DNA of 64,000 nucleotides from Valencia hispanica. Taxonomy: Eukaryota > Chordata > Actinopteri > Cyprinodontiformes > Valenciidae. Shown here piece after piece: positions 40,200-52,459 of the stretch (position 1 is the stretch's first letter; each line of letters starts with the position of its first letter). The notes under the pieces are model-generated. The model ran no database searches. It saw nothing but the letters and a program-made list of their open reading frames with translations, and had not been told where the DNA came from. The stretch covers positions 45,992,913 through 46,056,912 of the forward strand of contig OY747713.1 in the NCBI GenBank assembly GCA_963556495.2. Direction: 5' to 3'. A program made the position numbers and the translations under genes.

Positions 40200-43100
40200 A
40201 AATGAGCTGCCGCTGACGCAGGACCAGATTAGTGAACGTGCTGGAGCAAGCTGGACTCTTTGTTAGCTGCTGTTAACGTGATTAGCTAACGTTAGCAGCC
40301 AGGGGCCAGGCCACATAGCTGTTAGCCTTGTAGCCAATCACCGAGGTGAGCGTCTCATTAGCCTGTTCACTTAGCTGTCTGTCAGGGAAACAACTGGCTG
40401 CTCAACGATCAGGAACACTCCAACATGTTCTAGTTAAATGTCGTAAATATCCAAGAGCCAAAGGTGTTGAGGAGCCCTCCTTGTCCTGTTTTTTTTTTTC
40501 TGTTTAGGAGGAAACCGTTTGTTAACTTGTTTTGTTTCAAACTGAAATTTGTACTTATCATTTTTGGCTTTACATATTTACTAATGCTAGGTAGGGAGTG
40601 GTGGAAATGTTGGATTTATTTGGGTAAAAATGTATATTTTTATTGCAAAACCAGTGTTTCATAGGTACTTTAACATTTTCTCTTTTGTATACATTTTTTT
40701 TATGAAAATGTACATTTTTTTCTTTCCAATCACCCCCGTCTCATCTAAAATGTGCAAATAACACAAAGTGTTATCATGATGCACAAATCAGTCTGTCTGA
40801 TCAAAACTGGTGAGTTTTCTTCTCATTTTTAATTAGGCAAGTCAGAACCTGAAAGGTCATATTTAATAATGTCCATTAAAACCATCAAAGTTCTTTTATG
40901 ATCTGTTAATTACGGTGCCCCAGAAGCAATAACACAACAGCAAAAATGCATTCTAGCAAGTTGTGATAAACCTGGTAGCATAACTTCTGTTTAAACATAA
41001 CTTCTGCTGTGGCCTTTTGCGTTTTGTTGACCCTTCCTGGCCACCATAGTTATCACATCAACAAACAGATTCTTTAAGGTACTTTATTTTAGTACCGTTA
41101 CTGATTGTGGAGCATATTGTCATTTTGTTGTCTTCTGCACCTCAAGGAACCTGAAACGTGAATCAGAGGATTCCCGCCACTTCGCGCTCGGTGGAAACAG
41201 ACCCATTAACTACAATGGCGGCTATCGGCAGCGTATTGCGCTTCGGAAACGTTACGCGTTGCTTACGCGTCTAATGGAGAGACGGCGTTACTCAGCATAA
41301 AGCTTTTGTTGAGCGGAGAAGCAATACCAATGAGTGGATCTCTGAGTGGAGCAGAGCTGGTGTGAAAACCCTCAGAGCAGCTTTACCCACAGACATAATT
41401 AATCTATAGTTTATTGGTGGATGGATCATCCTGAATCATCATTCCAAAATAATTCAGAAATGATTATATAGGTTTTCCTGTTAGACTATATCAGCGGATT
41501 CTGTGAGATTTCACGTTTTGTTGTGGATTCCTATTTTTTTTTAATTATTATTAATCCCGCAATTCCATGCGCGTTTCCCACATCATGACAACCATAGCGC
41601 CTCACCTGCTTATCAGCATCTGTTGAAGAATGCGCATATTTGTCCAGTTGCTTGATTAATCAAGGAGTTATTTGAAAGGTTCCTCAGCCGCTAGAATATT
41701 CTATAGTTCCAGCCCTAAAATGAACATTCTTATTTGGTTGATTAGAAGCTCAACACTGACTTCATTCAGCGACGCTTTAACAGGTTCTTTTCTTTAACAT
41801 TGTGAAGGTTGTACATACAGTGTGCACAGTGACGTTGCCATGATCACCTCGGTGATGTAATAGAACCCTGTTGAGGCTAATGGTCTCATTAAAACACGGC
41901 GGTGATTTCTAACCTGTTGTGTGTTGGATGTGCATGCTATAGTGTGTAACACAGTCCCATTGTTCTGCTACAGGATTGTTATTGCTGCCCACACTAATTG
42001 ACCAGGCATTCTTTTCGCCTGCAGGGCTTTTTGTTATCTGCACATGTAAACATTGTGTCACCGTCTTCAGTATCCTGTTGCTTGTTCGCTTTGTTACACA
42101 TGTTATCTTAAGTAGAGCCTTAGCGGTGAGCCATGCACCGAGCTGGCCTCTGTGGAAGACACAGGAAAAAAAGCCATTTTCACCCTCAGGCTCAGTGCTT
42201 CATAGCCACTGTGGCTAATTACCAGCAGGTTCAGTTAGCCACATGCAAAGTGGATGAGCCATAACCTGATTTAATGCCTGGTGGGGAAAAAAAAGAATGG
42301 TTTCACCTGAACTTTAATATATTTTGTAACAAGCTTAGATAAAGAACCTGAAGACAAGTTCTGCAGACTAATATGAGCAGTGGTAGTTGTAATCACGGTA
42401 TTACTACTAAACCTGTTTATGATCCCATCACTCTGTTCTGGTCTCACTGTAGTGAATGTGGATCAGAGGTGGGATGTTCTATCCAAAGATCACAGCACCA
42501 GAGCCCTGATTCCCGCTATAGTCGCTGATCTGTTACATTTACAGTTGGAAGGAACTTTGTCTTTAGCTTTAGGGGCATTTCCACTATTGGAACACGAGGC
42601 CCATACCTTCACAATATGCGCCTGTCTCCACTTCACCGGGCCGGCTGACAGGGTCATTTGGGGCCATCTCAGGAACCAACAAAGTACCAGCCTTGGTGTA
42701 TGTACTCTGAAATGGTCCTATAGTACCTGGGCGGTGGCTGTGGTTAATTCATGCTGATTTGTTGTAACTCAGAGAGAAATTATATCAACAGACATCGTCG
42801 CTGTTATTCCCCTCCCTCCATTACCTATAACCTGCCCACGTCAGTGTTTCCCACACATAGACGTATTTTTTTCAGATACAAATTACATTAGGAATTCATA
42901 TTAACCTCTTAAGCCCCACAGCCCCGGCGCCGGGTAGCTGTGGGGGGAAGGGCGGGGAAATGTCCGAATTTAGTTGACCTGTGGTCACTGATTGCTAAGT
43001 GTGTCCTATCATTATCAATCTCAGGTAAAGACTCATAGAAATATTTTCTGTTACCTCCAAACCCAGAAAAAATAACAAGCAATTAAAGGAACAGTTGTGC

Positions 43101-43840
43101 TATTTTGCGATTTTTACATGAACACATTCAACTGAACCTGTCGGTCACCCTGCCGAACAGAGCAGAGCAAACTTTGCCTTCCCTGAAAGCCAGCATCTCA
43201 CAGATTCTAAAGCTGCAAGTTTCATCACGCTACGTGCAAATTTCAGCAAATGAGCAGCAAAATAAGCTCAAAAATACGTACAGCATTTGAAAAACGAGCA
43301 TAATTTTTTTCTTTTTGTTTTTTCCGTGCTGAAAATAATAATCCACCGTGATGTGACTGTATTTCCAGAATAACTAAAATATCCAGTGTGTATTTAGAAA
43401 AGAAAAAGTGAAAAAAAACGTAATCCTTGGCATTATTTTTTACATTTGATTCGAGGAAGCTCAACCTTGTCTGTCATGGCTGTCTGGGGGAGGTAAACAT
43501 TTGCTTTGTCCAATCTGCTTCAAAGTTCTGATGTCAGCGTGATTCTAGATTATTCTAGATTATTACAAGCTGGGAAAACGTGAGATAATGATGCCAATGA
43601 AATTAACATTAATACACCTGCTGATTAGATCTAATATTAACACATTTGTCCGATGAAGGTACTCATATCACTATTTTTCATAATAATACCGCTAGGCTTA
43701 TCTGTTAGAACCATTGACTGTTAATATTTTGGTTAGAAATAGCAGATAGTGCTGGCTATTTATAGATTAGTTAACCATACATGCTAATGGCATTATTGAT
43801 CATCGTTCTGTAACATCAAATAATATCATTAACATCATCT
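40200..43840. other. Probable pdik1l intron 1, first part, no gene seen
   Basis: Mostly AT-rich sequence with T runs. A CG-containing repeat-like stretch lies at 41160-41330 and another possible short element at 42560-42720. I found no exon with conserved coding potential. Confidence 0.4.
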
Positions 43841-43843
43841 TTA

Positions 43844-44254
43844 CTACAACATTACCTTTGTCTTTTGTGCGCTTTCCTCCTCTTCTTTTCTTCTCTTCCT
43901 CCCCTGGGCACCAGATAATTTGGGACGCTTTGACATATTAACTTTGTTTTGACCTAATAAAAAAAACGAATGGCGGGTAAAAGAAGTCTGATAGGTGGAG
44001 GTGGTTTCCCATCCTGCTTTGTGGCGCCTCATGTTTTGTTCTGCACCGTGAGCTAAAAGTATGTGTGATCCCTTCAAGTTCCCCCAGGTCGCATTATAGA
44101 TAGAACTATACAAGAAAATCAATGTCATGTAGAGCCCATTATTGCTCCACTCAGTACAATAAAAGCTCAAAGTTCCTTACGCGGCTCTGGCGCCCCCAGG
44201 GTATAAGGCGCCCTTAGCATTTGCCTATACTGCCTATGCCACGGGCCGGCCCTG
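43844..44254 (-). mobile_element. hAT element 5' fragment
   Basis: Minus strand: starts CAGGGCCGGCCCGTGGCATA at 44254, a known type of hAT terminus, then an untranslated part. The frame KRPKLSGAQGRKRRKEEEES at about 43930 is the basic N-terminus typical of TTF-finger hAT transposases. The rest of the transposase is absent. Confidence 0.6.
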
Positions 44255-45337
44255 GGCCTCTTTTGGCGCTGATCAGTGACGCAACTCACTGCTGAAACTG
44301 TGATCTTTATAAAGGACTGAAATAATGGGTGAAAACTTCAGAATCTTAAAACAATAGTAATTTCATAGACTTTTGATCATCAAAGCTGCTGTTTATCGTG
44401 ATGAAAACCAACATTCAGACTGTCAGCCTGAAGTCTAACATGAGCGTCTGGATTTTTGATAGGCTAACGGTTTACAGTGCTGCTTTGCTTCCACCGGCAG
44501 GTCAAAACATGTAACATAGTTCCTGTTGTGTCTTCTATTACTAAAGAAAAGGTTTTTCTATGAAACAGAATACAGTGTTTTCACAATTACAGTGAAGCCC
44601 AATATCTAACACAGGCTATCCATGGGCTCTTGAAAAGTATTAAGTTGATCAATAGACTTGGGGAAAAATACAACTCTTAAAAATTATTTTAAAGCCTTAA
44701 CTTGATTTTGTAGTAGTAATTTATGTTTGTAATGACATGTTTTTAAAATAAGTTTGTCTATCAAAAGTTGATGCACGTAAACGAATAAAATAAAATAAAA
44801 ATGTCCATGTCTTTCGTACTACTTGACTTTGCATACTATCTCTACAGACGTCACTGATGTAACGTATCCTTTATTAATTTATAGTGAAGTGCAGCAAAGT
44901 GCAGTAGTACTGTACCGACAATGGAGAAGTGTAAATTTGTTGATTCTTGGCTAGAAGAATCAAATCGCACATAATGGAGCTAGCCTCAAAACCATCCTCA
45001 GTGATCAATTGTCAGTTTTGTCCTAAAGTTGCCACTGTAAATAGAGCACTGTGCAACGCAACCACCCGTCATCTGCCGCATCCGACCTCAGAGTGGCGCT
45101 AGCGGGCTCACCAACGCAGTGGGCTGAGGTCATTTGGTGGTTAAGCACAGTGGTTAATAGCTTGACTGACTCGTCATAAAAGATGCCATAATATTCAGTT
45201 GTATTTACCTAATTTACTTGGATCAATTTTAATAAACTTTTCAATTGGTTAAAGTTTTATTTGCAAAATAGATTTTATTTGAATCATGAAATGCGACTTT
45301 TTAAATCGTTTATTAGTACATTTTGATAAAGTCTTAT
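44255..45337. other. Intronic sequence, nothing recognised
   Basis: No coding signal or clear repeat boundaries. Confidence 0.3.
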
Positions 45338-45669
45338 AGGAGATGTATTATGCTAATTTCCCTTTTTTTTCATCCTTTTTTGTTGCCATTTGGGTCTTTG
45401 CTGCCTCTATAAACACTGCAAACATTAATAAAAACCATCCACCCATTTTTTTTTGCCAAATTTTTGCTGTCCAATATCTTGTGCTTCTACAGGCCGTTTG
45501 AAAAGGGCCTCACAAGTGGAATTTGCATTAAACTGCCCCTCACCTGTCAAACTCTGCCCACCAATTCCAATTTTATGGCCGTTCTCATGTGTTCTCACAC
45601 CCGCAGCCTAGTAACAACGTGGTGGGCGTGGTCTGCTACTGCTAATTTACATAAAAGTGATAGAGCCCT
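45338..45669 (+). mobile_element. Short TTAA-flanked element, copy 3
   Basis: Same family as 11045-11332: CATCC(T)TTTTGTTGCCATT, GTGCTTCTACAGGCCGT, CACCTGTCAAACTCTGCCCA and the GTGGGCGTGGTCTGCTA block all align. The flanks read TTAT and CTAA, that is TTAA with one change each. It is 332 bp, with about 40 bp more than copy 1 around 45580-45615. Confidence 0.75.
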
Positions 45670-46074
45670 CTAAACGGCTCATTCTGAAAGGGATTGAAAT
45701 TGTCCAGAATTGAGGTGGTGAGATCGCTGAAGTGAGAGTGAATTTGTGCAAACATCTTCACCCTGTTTTGTACAGACCATAGACCTGTTACAACTTGTTT
45801 AAAAAGATGCATAATATGTCCCATTTTATTAAAGGTCTTTAAAAAGTCTTGAAACTGTATTAAAATGTATTATGAGATCCGTGCATATACCCTGTAACAG
45901 AACACACCTTGCTCCATTTGTTCCAGCTGCTCCAATCACAAACAGTTGCTCTTTGTCACCTGCAGTGGCATTACCTGAAGTCACATGACTGGGGCTAAGA
46001 CTAGTGCATGGATGACCAGTACAAAGACAGTTTACAGTTAAGTCAGATGGGAGACTTCTTAAACCAGCTCTATC

Positions 46075-46405
46075 CATCATCTGTACCGTCTATCCTCTGC
46101 AGAGTTGCAGGGGGCTGGTGCCTATCTCCAGGGGTGAGAGGTGGGGTACACCCTGGACACGTCACCAGTCCATCGCAGGGCAACACAGAGACATACAGGA
46201 CAAACAACTCCTTCCTAAGGATGATTTAGAGAGACCAATTAACTTAAGTCTTGTTTTTGGACTTGTGGAGGAAGCTGGAGTGCCTAGAGAGAACCCACAC
46301 ATGCACAGGGAGAACATGTAAACTCTATGCAGAAAGAACCCAGGCTGGGATTTGAACCCAGGACCTTCTTGCTGCAAGGCAACAGTGCTACCAACTGTAC
46401 AGCTG
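46075..46405 (+). repeat. Widespread teleost interspersed repeat
   Basis: Carries the familiar phrases GGGGTACACCCTGGACACGT, GGGCAACACAGAGACATACA, GTGGAGGAAGCTGGAGTGCC and GGACCTTCTTGCTGCAAGGC. These occur in thousands of copies across fish genomes. I do not assign the transposon class. Confidence 0.7.
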
Positions 46406-47650
46406 TTTAACAAGCACCATGGAGTTTTATCTCTAAATAATCCTTTTAAGTCCCATGTTGGACCATGACTGTCTGCAGTCTGTTCTACAGATGACAGCCT
46501 TAGATAGGTTACCAGGTCTTATTAGATCTACTATTTATGTTACTGCTAGCTCTGGGGCCAATGATTGAAACGGCAGAACAGCCGTGTATCATGTGTGTTT
46601 ATAGATCATAGAGTGGATGAGCTGAAGAACGAATAAATACCCCTCATTTTACAAGCTCACACATTTCCTTCATCTTCTCATCCAGTGGTTGTGATCACCA
46701 GGTGGGCTGTCTGAGTGGTACTGGTTTAGTGTCAGTGTTGGTAGAGCGATCAGTCGGATCACAGCTTTGGAACTGCAGGATCCATCTGCAACCACATAAT
46801 TGTGAGGAAGATGTGTGACAGCTGCTAATCTTATATTAGCGGGTCACTGTAGAGCAAGAATGTTTTTTTATGTTTGTGGTTATGGTGTTTGTGTTTCAAA
46901 TAATGCTCAGCAAACAACAAAGACTCCACAGCTCAATAGAACCTGTCTAACTTATTAGGGAAAACATGGCTGATGAATGATGGATGGTTTTTGGTGATTT
47001 TCTTGAGGTTCTGGTTGGTTAGAAAAAGTGGTGCTGTGGGAAACTGGAGTGAGTGATTGTACATATTTATTACTAAAACAATAATATTTCACTTTGAGCT
47101 CAGTGTTCTGTAACAATATCTCAGTGATTGACCAATGATAATCATTCGCTCCAACTCCATCTATCAGTGCACTGATTCTGAGAGCTGATTAATCCAACTT
47201 GTCTGTTGGTGATTTTTAGCAGAGAGCAGCCTTAACTTATTCTACCGTATTTATCATATGTAAAATCAGTTGTTAATCAGTGGGTTCATGTGTAACCCTA
47301 TATTGGAGACTCGGACTCTGAGCTTCCCTCTATCAGCAGGATCAAAACAAACCTTCCAGCTGTCCTCCCACATAGTCCCACAGTAGAAGTGACTTTTAAC
47401 CAGCTGTTCTGAAACAGGAGATTAGGCTGGCGGCTGTTAATATCGGTTAGAAACAAACTGATTAACAATGGTCTGGGGAACAATACCCTGTGACCAGAGA
47501 GTCCACACACACACTGAGCTCTGCCCCGTTAGACCAGTGTTCAGTCAGCTCTGATTAGTGATGCTACCGGAAAGTCCTCATTACATACAGGCTGCTGGGC
47601 TCAGCTTACTGTACACTGGCTGGGAGACTTCTCTGTCAGTATGTAAAGCA
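46406..47650. other. Intronic sequence, nothing recognised
   Basis: No conserved frame and no clear element ends. Confidence 0.3.
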
Positions 47651-48060
47651 GTCTGAGTTAGGGGTGGGCGATATGGGGAAAAAAAATCATATCACGATTT
47701 TTTTTTTTATGACGATCATGATTTTATCACAATTTTTGTATTATTATTTTGACAATTCAGATATTTTGGAAGTTATTTACCAGTAATAGCACAGCAATTT
47801 AAAAGTATACCTTTTTACAGAAAATAAGAAAATAATTTCAGACAGGGTGCTATTTAAACAGTTGTTTTAATTTAGGAAATAAATATAGCAAATAATTTTT
47901 ATTACAATAGACGTCAAACTAAAAACTTCACAACACTTCAAGTTATTTTAGTCATTTTTTGATTCAAAAGGAGCAACTACCAACGCAACATCATTAAATT
48001 AAGGTGCACATACTTGCCACAGAACAAGGCGTATCAGTGTAATGATGATGTTTTTTGAGG

Positions 48061-48128
48061 TAGCACACATTCAAATCCAGTTTACAGTAAAAGTACTTTT
48101 ACTGTAAACTGGATTTGAATGTGTGCTA
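48061..48128. repeat. Perfect 68-bp palindrome
   Basis: Two 34-bp arms, 48061-48094 and 48095-48128, are exact inverse copies with no spacer (centre AAAAGT/ACTTTT). It lies inside the hAT element, 3' of the transposase. Confidence 0.95.
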
Positions 48129-48448
48129 AAAAACAGAACCAAATACCAATCACAGCCAGTTTTAAACAAAACTATTGTGTCAAGTACAAAAGGTCACCTC
48201 TTGTTAAATGTTGCACTTCTGGCATGTAAACCTCAAAACGTCTGCACAATTTTAATGAAAATTGGCTTGACTTTCAAAAGGTAAAAAAATCTAAATATTC
48301 TAAAATTTTAAATAAAAATGTATGAAACACCTTTAAACTTTTAAAGTTCAATGTAATGCAGAGACTGCAGAACCCAGTGCAAACAAACATGTTTGGTCAC
48401 TGTGAACAGTGTAACAGCAATATAGCAGTATCCTTTTTTTATTTCAAC

Positions 48449-51132
48449 TTACAAATTTTTTGCCAAGAATACCAATTTATCCACTTTGTCTGGCTTGAGA
48501 GTTGCCCTTTGGCAGGTAACTATTTTGCCACCAATGCTGAAAACTCGCTCTGAGGGAGCACTTGTTGCTGGGATGCACAAATATTTACGAGCTAGCTGGC
48601 TGACACTGGGAAAGTTGCCCTCATGGAGACGCCACCAGGCCAGAGGATCAATACCACTGTCAGCATTTGGTATGGACAGGTAGGAATTTAGCTCACCACC
48701 AATAGCGTCTTGTAGAGAAGGGAGAGTAGACATAGCAGCAGCAGGTGAAGCACCAGGTATTTAAAAAAAGCTGGCAAGTGTTTTTCTTGTTGATTTTGTT
48801 GGTGCTTCTGCTTCGGAGCTCTGTGATGTGGAGGGAGCTGCAGATGGATGATCTTGTTCTTGTGCTTTCAGTATGGTCTCAAGCTCAGACACAGCTCTGG
48901 CTTGTATACTCTTTCTTGTCAGGGTCAATGTACTGTGACTTGAACCTTGGATCAACAAGTGAAGCCATGTCCAGTAGAGCATCAGTGACAGGATCTTGGT
49001 ATTTGTCAACGAGGTAGCTAAGGATGGTTGTCTTCATAGACCTTGTGAGTTCTCTGTCATCATCATTTGGGTTGAGGAGGCTGACTTTGAGCAGATGCAG
49101 CACTGGCTTTACATATGACACACTGACATAGTCCTCACCTGAAAGCGCATCAGTAAAATCCCTTAGTGGACCGAGGGCCTTCTTCATGGACTCCATTACA
49201 TCAAGATCCTGCCATGATGATAACAAGTGCCTGGTCTTCTTGTCCGCCTTAAGAACTTGTGAGATTGCTTTTTCTTGGTCCAACACCCTTTCCACCATAG
49301 CAAGTCTGGAACCCCACCGTGTCGGCGACTCGGTCAGAAGTTTCTGTTGAGGTAGTTTGAGTTCAGTTTGAGCCTTCATCAAGTCCCTCTTTTTCTTCCA
49401 GCTGAAGGAAAATGTACTGACCAATTCTTTGCAGATGGATGTGGTACGGTCCACACGAGGATCTTTGGCACCTTTTTCTAGTGAAAAGAGAAGTTGTAAT
49501 AACATTCTTAATTAATCAGATAAAATATAAATTAAATCAAATGTGGATTTGAATGCACAATAGTCTTTCATTTCTAAATTGATCTTCTTAAAAAACATTC
49601 TAGTAAGTTATGCTTTTTAGGGATGCATTGATACTGGTATCTGGTTTTTGGGCCGATACCATAATGTATTTGTATTGGTTAGTTAACAGATACCATGAAC
49701 TGATACTTAAAATGTGGAAACTGCAATAATTCCATAGAAAAATTTTATTTTTCACTTGAAATTTTTCTTTAGTCATTTTTAATTAGTTTTTATCCAACTT
49801 ATCATAATTTGTTTTAACAAGCAGAGAAGAAAATACAACCTGTCTTCCAAATCATTGCATTTTTTGGTGTGGTAGAAGAAGTATCGGGACTAGTACTCTG
49901 TATCGGCAAGTACTCAGATCCAGTATCAGTATGTTATCGGTTTGAAAAAAGTGGTACCATTGCATCCCTAATGCTTGTTATTTATTTGTTGCAGAAAATT
50001 TATAACATATTGTAGACTTATCATTTGTGTCTGTCAACAGTAATCTGTAATTATAATAGCCTGGAGCAGCATGTTATTTTACACAAAATCATTCTTTTTT
50101 TAAATCTACAAATATTGCTTTTTAATAACTACATTTTCTCTACAAATGTCTCTTTAATTAAAGCACACTGGGCTTCTTTCACTTGTGAACACAATATCTC
50201 TATATGCTAAAAATAGGCCAAGGAAATTCATGTTATTTGGTTTCACGATGACTCACCAATGGCTAGATGAAGCATATGTCCAAAGCAAGGCAAGCGAGTC
50301 CAGCTGTTAAGGTCCAAGGCTTTCACCGTGTTAGCCCCACTGTCTGTGGTCAGGCAAGTCATTTTGTCCTCCTTAAGCATCCAGCTGTCAAGAGCATCTC
50401 TCAGATCTTGGGCTATTAACTCTCCTGTGTGGTCCTCCGGGAAGTACGTCGTCTGAAGAGTCGCACTGGAGAGCTCCCAGTTCTGAATGAAATGGATTGT
50501 CATAGACAAATAAGGCTCTGACGTGCGCCTGGACCACATATCACTTTTTGTGGCATAAAATTGGGCGCATTTAACTTTTAATTCCACCTTCTCACGGCAG
50601 TCGGAATACAGCTTGGGAATAGCGGTGTTGGAGAAATATTTTCGACTTGGTACCTCATACCGCGGATCAACTACTTTTAGGAGTCTTCTGAATCCCTCAT
50701 TCTCCACAGTCTGGATTGGAACCATATCCTTTGCCAGATAAAATGTCACTGCATCCGTGATGTCTTTCCAGCGCTTGTTTTCTTGTATGGAGTGCCTTTG
50801 TCGAAGGCTTGAATCAGAGTGGCTTGCTTTGCCGCTGTGGATGGGGGACCGGCTGTCTGTCTCCTTGCCTTCTGACTTTCGGCGAATTGTTTGGGATGTT
50901 GTCTTCTGAGGTGGTTGAAAAGGTTAGTCGTGTTGCTATCCGACGTGCGAACCTCTTCGTCGCAAACTTTGCAAATTACGTTTGTTTGCAACGTGTCGCT
51001 AGGAGAGAATCCAAACAAGTTCCATATTACGGAAGTTGAGTTTTTCTTGGGAACCAACTCTTCATTTCTCTCCCTTTCAGAAGCCATGCTTTTTTCACGT
51101 AGTTGCTTCAATAAAGGGAGGAGGCTAAACAC
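48449..51132 (-). pseudogene. hAT transposase (BED finger, RNase H-like core, dimerisation domain)
   Basis: Reading down from 51132: a BED finger (CKVCDEEV ... FNHLRRQHP). After a frameshift near 50775 come KDITDAVTFYLAKDMVPI, the core block CLTTDSGANTVKAL and FGHMLHLAIG at 50253. A GTGAGT donor follows, and an intron of about 780 bp ends at a TTTTCACTAG acceptor (about 49476). The frame resumes KGAKDPRVDRTTSICKELVS, then PTRWGSRLAM. A frameshift lies near 48930 and another in a T7 run near 48765. The C-terminal hAT dimerisation domain follows (AWWRLHEGNFPSVSQLARKY, then CIPATSAPSERVFS). Three frameshifts make it inactive. It resembles ZBED-type host genes but has transposon ends. Confidence 0.9.
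49618..49970. mobile_element. Short hAT-type non-autonomous element in the hAT intron
   Basis: 353 bp with ends TAGGGATGCATTGATAC and, in inverse, TAGGGATGCAATGGTAC. The 8-bp flanks ATGCTTTT and ATGCTTGT match at 7 of 8 positions. It carries no coding sequence. Many GTATC/GATAC words are arranged in both orientations. Confidence 0.8.
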
Positions 51133-52115
51133 ACTAACACACGGACTAAAACTTGCTCTGATTGGACCATCAGAATTTCTTTCGTGCCTTCAGATGCAAA
51201 CTAGCAAATGGCGTGACTCAGCCGAGAGAGGGAAAAAAAATGTGCATACGCATGAAGAAATAATGACATAGACGGGTGATAGAATGCAAAAAGACGGTTC
51301 TACGATCTCAGAGCTGTGGTAGATCATCATCACATTATAATCCTTCACGATCTTATATCGGCAGATCGCACGGCCCTAGTCTGAGTTGTATAAAGACTGT
51401 CTGTGATGAAGGCAGAGATTAAATTATATAAACTCTTTTTCAAAGCAATGAAATGACTAATCACTTGTCTTGCCCTTTAGTCAACCACATTGATCATTCC
51501 AATCCTCCAACCTGTTTGTTTGGTAATAGTTTGTTCTTTATGACAACTGCAGAGAACTATTTCCAGCTAACTCTGTATGCTAATAGCTTCACTGGTACAG
51601 CTGCCCTCAGTCTCCTGGGTTTTAAACTTCTCTGTGACCCCCCCCCCCCATTGCAGACAGATTTTTAAAATATTAATGTGAAATCTCAACAACCCACACC
51701 TCCAGATCACAGATTTGTGTGAGGTTGGAGTCTGACTCCACCCTCGAGCCGTTTTGATTGGGCATTCCTTCTCCTTCCCTCCAAATGTCGGGTTAAACTC
51801 CTACGGCGAAGCTGCTTCCAAGTTGGATCTTCTCTCCCTGGTTCACTACAGGCAGCGAAGGCTTTTTGGACCGTGTGCTGTCACCGTGGTTAGCCGTCAG
51901 CAAACCCAGTCTGTCAAAGCATGTAGAATATCCAACCTTAAGCTAACTTCCTTGCAGTGTTGCCAACTCCTCACGGAAAGCAGCTATTGGCTGTCCCGAG
52001 AGTTGCTAGAAGTGGCAAAATGACGTCATCGTCTCATTTACATAATGTGCATGAAATTGTAATGGGAGCTTTAAGAGAGGGGGGGGTAAATCTTAATCTA
52101 CTGTATGATTGATAC

Positions 52116-52433
52116 TAAGGGTGTAGTAGTACATGTGTACGGTACAGTACGGCACGGCCCTGTACCAAATGAACCCAGCTGTTTTCTATCTGAACACATA
52201 CAGAATGTTTGTGTTGAACTAAGAGCGCAATATAACGTTCCACAGCCCAACTTCATAAAATGAGACCAAAAAAGATCAGAAAGGACTCCCAGCTATCACT
52301 AAACTCTTCCTATTTAGGGAACATTCATAGTTTCTCATGCAACTACAGTAGAAACAGAAAGATAGACCGACCCAGAACTTAAAAACTCCAAATACGTAGT
52401 GAACCATGATTTGGATGTACCGTTACACCCCTA
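52116..52433. mobile_element. Short hAT-type non-autonomous element
   Basis: 318 bp with inverted ends (TAAGGGTGTAGTAGTACA and, in inverse, TAGGGGTGTAACGGTACA). The flanks ATTGATAC and ACTGATAT agree at 6 of 8 positions. No coding sequence. Confidence 0.6.
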
Positions 52434-52459
52434 ACTGATATATTGCCTGGCCCTACCAG

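Larger units (their letters stand above)
47659..51378 (-). mobile_element. hAT transposon with BED-finger transposase
   Basis: A 3720-bp element with a perfect 8-bp target duplication GTCTGAGT (47651-47658 and 51379-51386). The termini are inverted: TAGGGGTGGGCGAT on the left and, in inverse, TAGGGCCGTGCGAT on the right. The transposase runs on the minus strand. Its 3' region holds a perfect 68-bp palindrome, and its intron holds a nested 353-bp element. Confidence 0.93.

Noticed and set aside
48449..51132. Host ZBED-type gene
   Set aside because: It is enclosed by hAT ends with an 8-bp target duplication and has three frameshifts, so it is a dead transposase.
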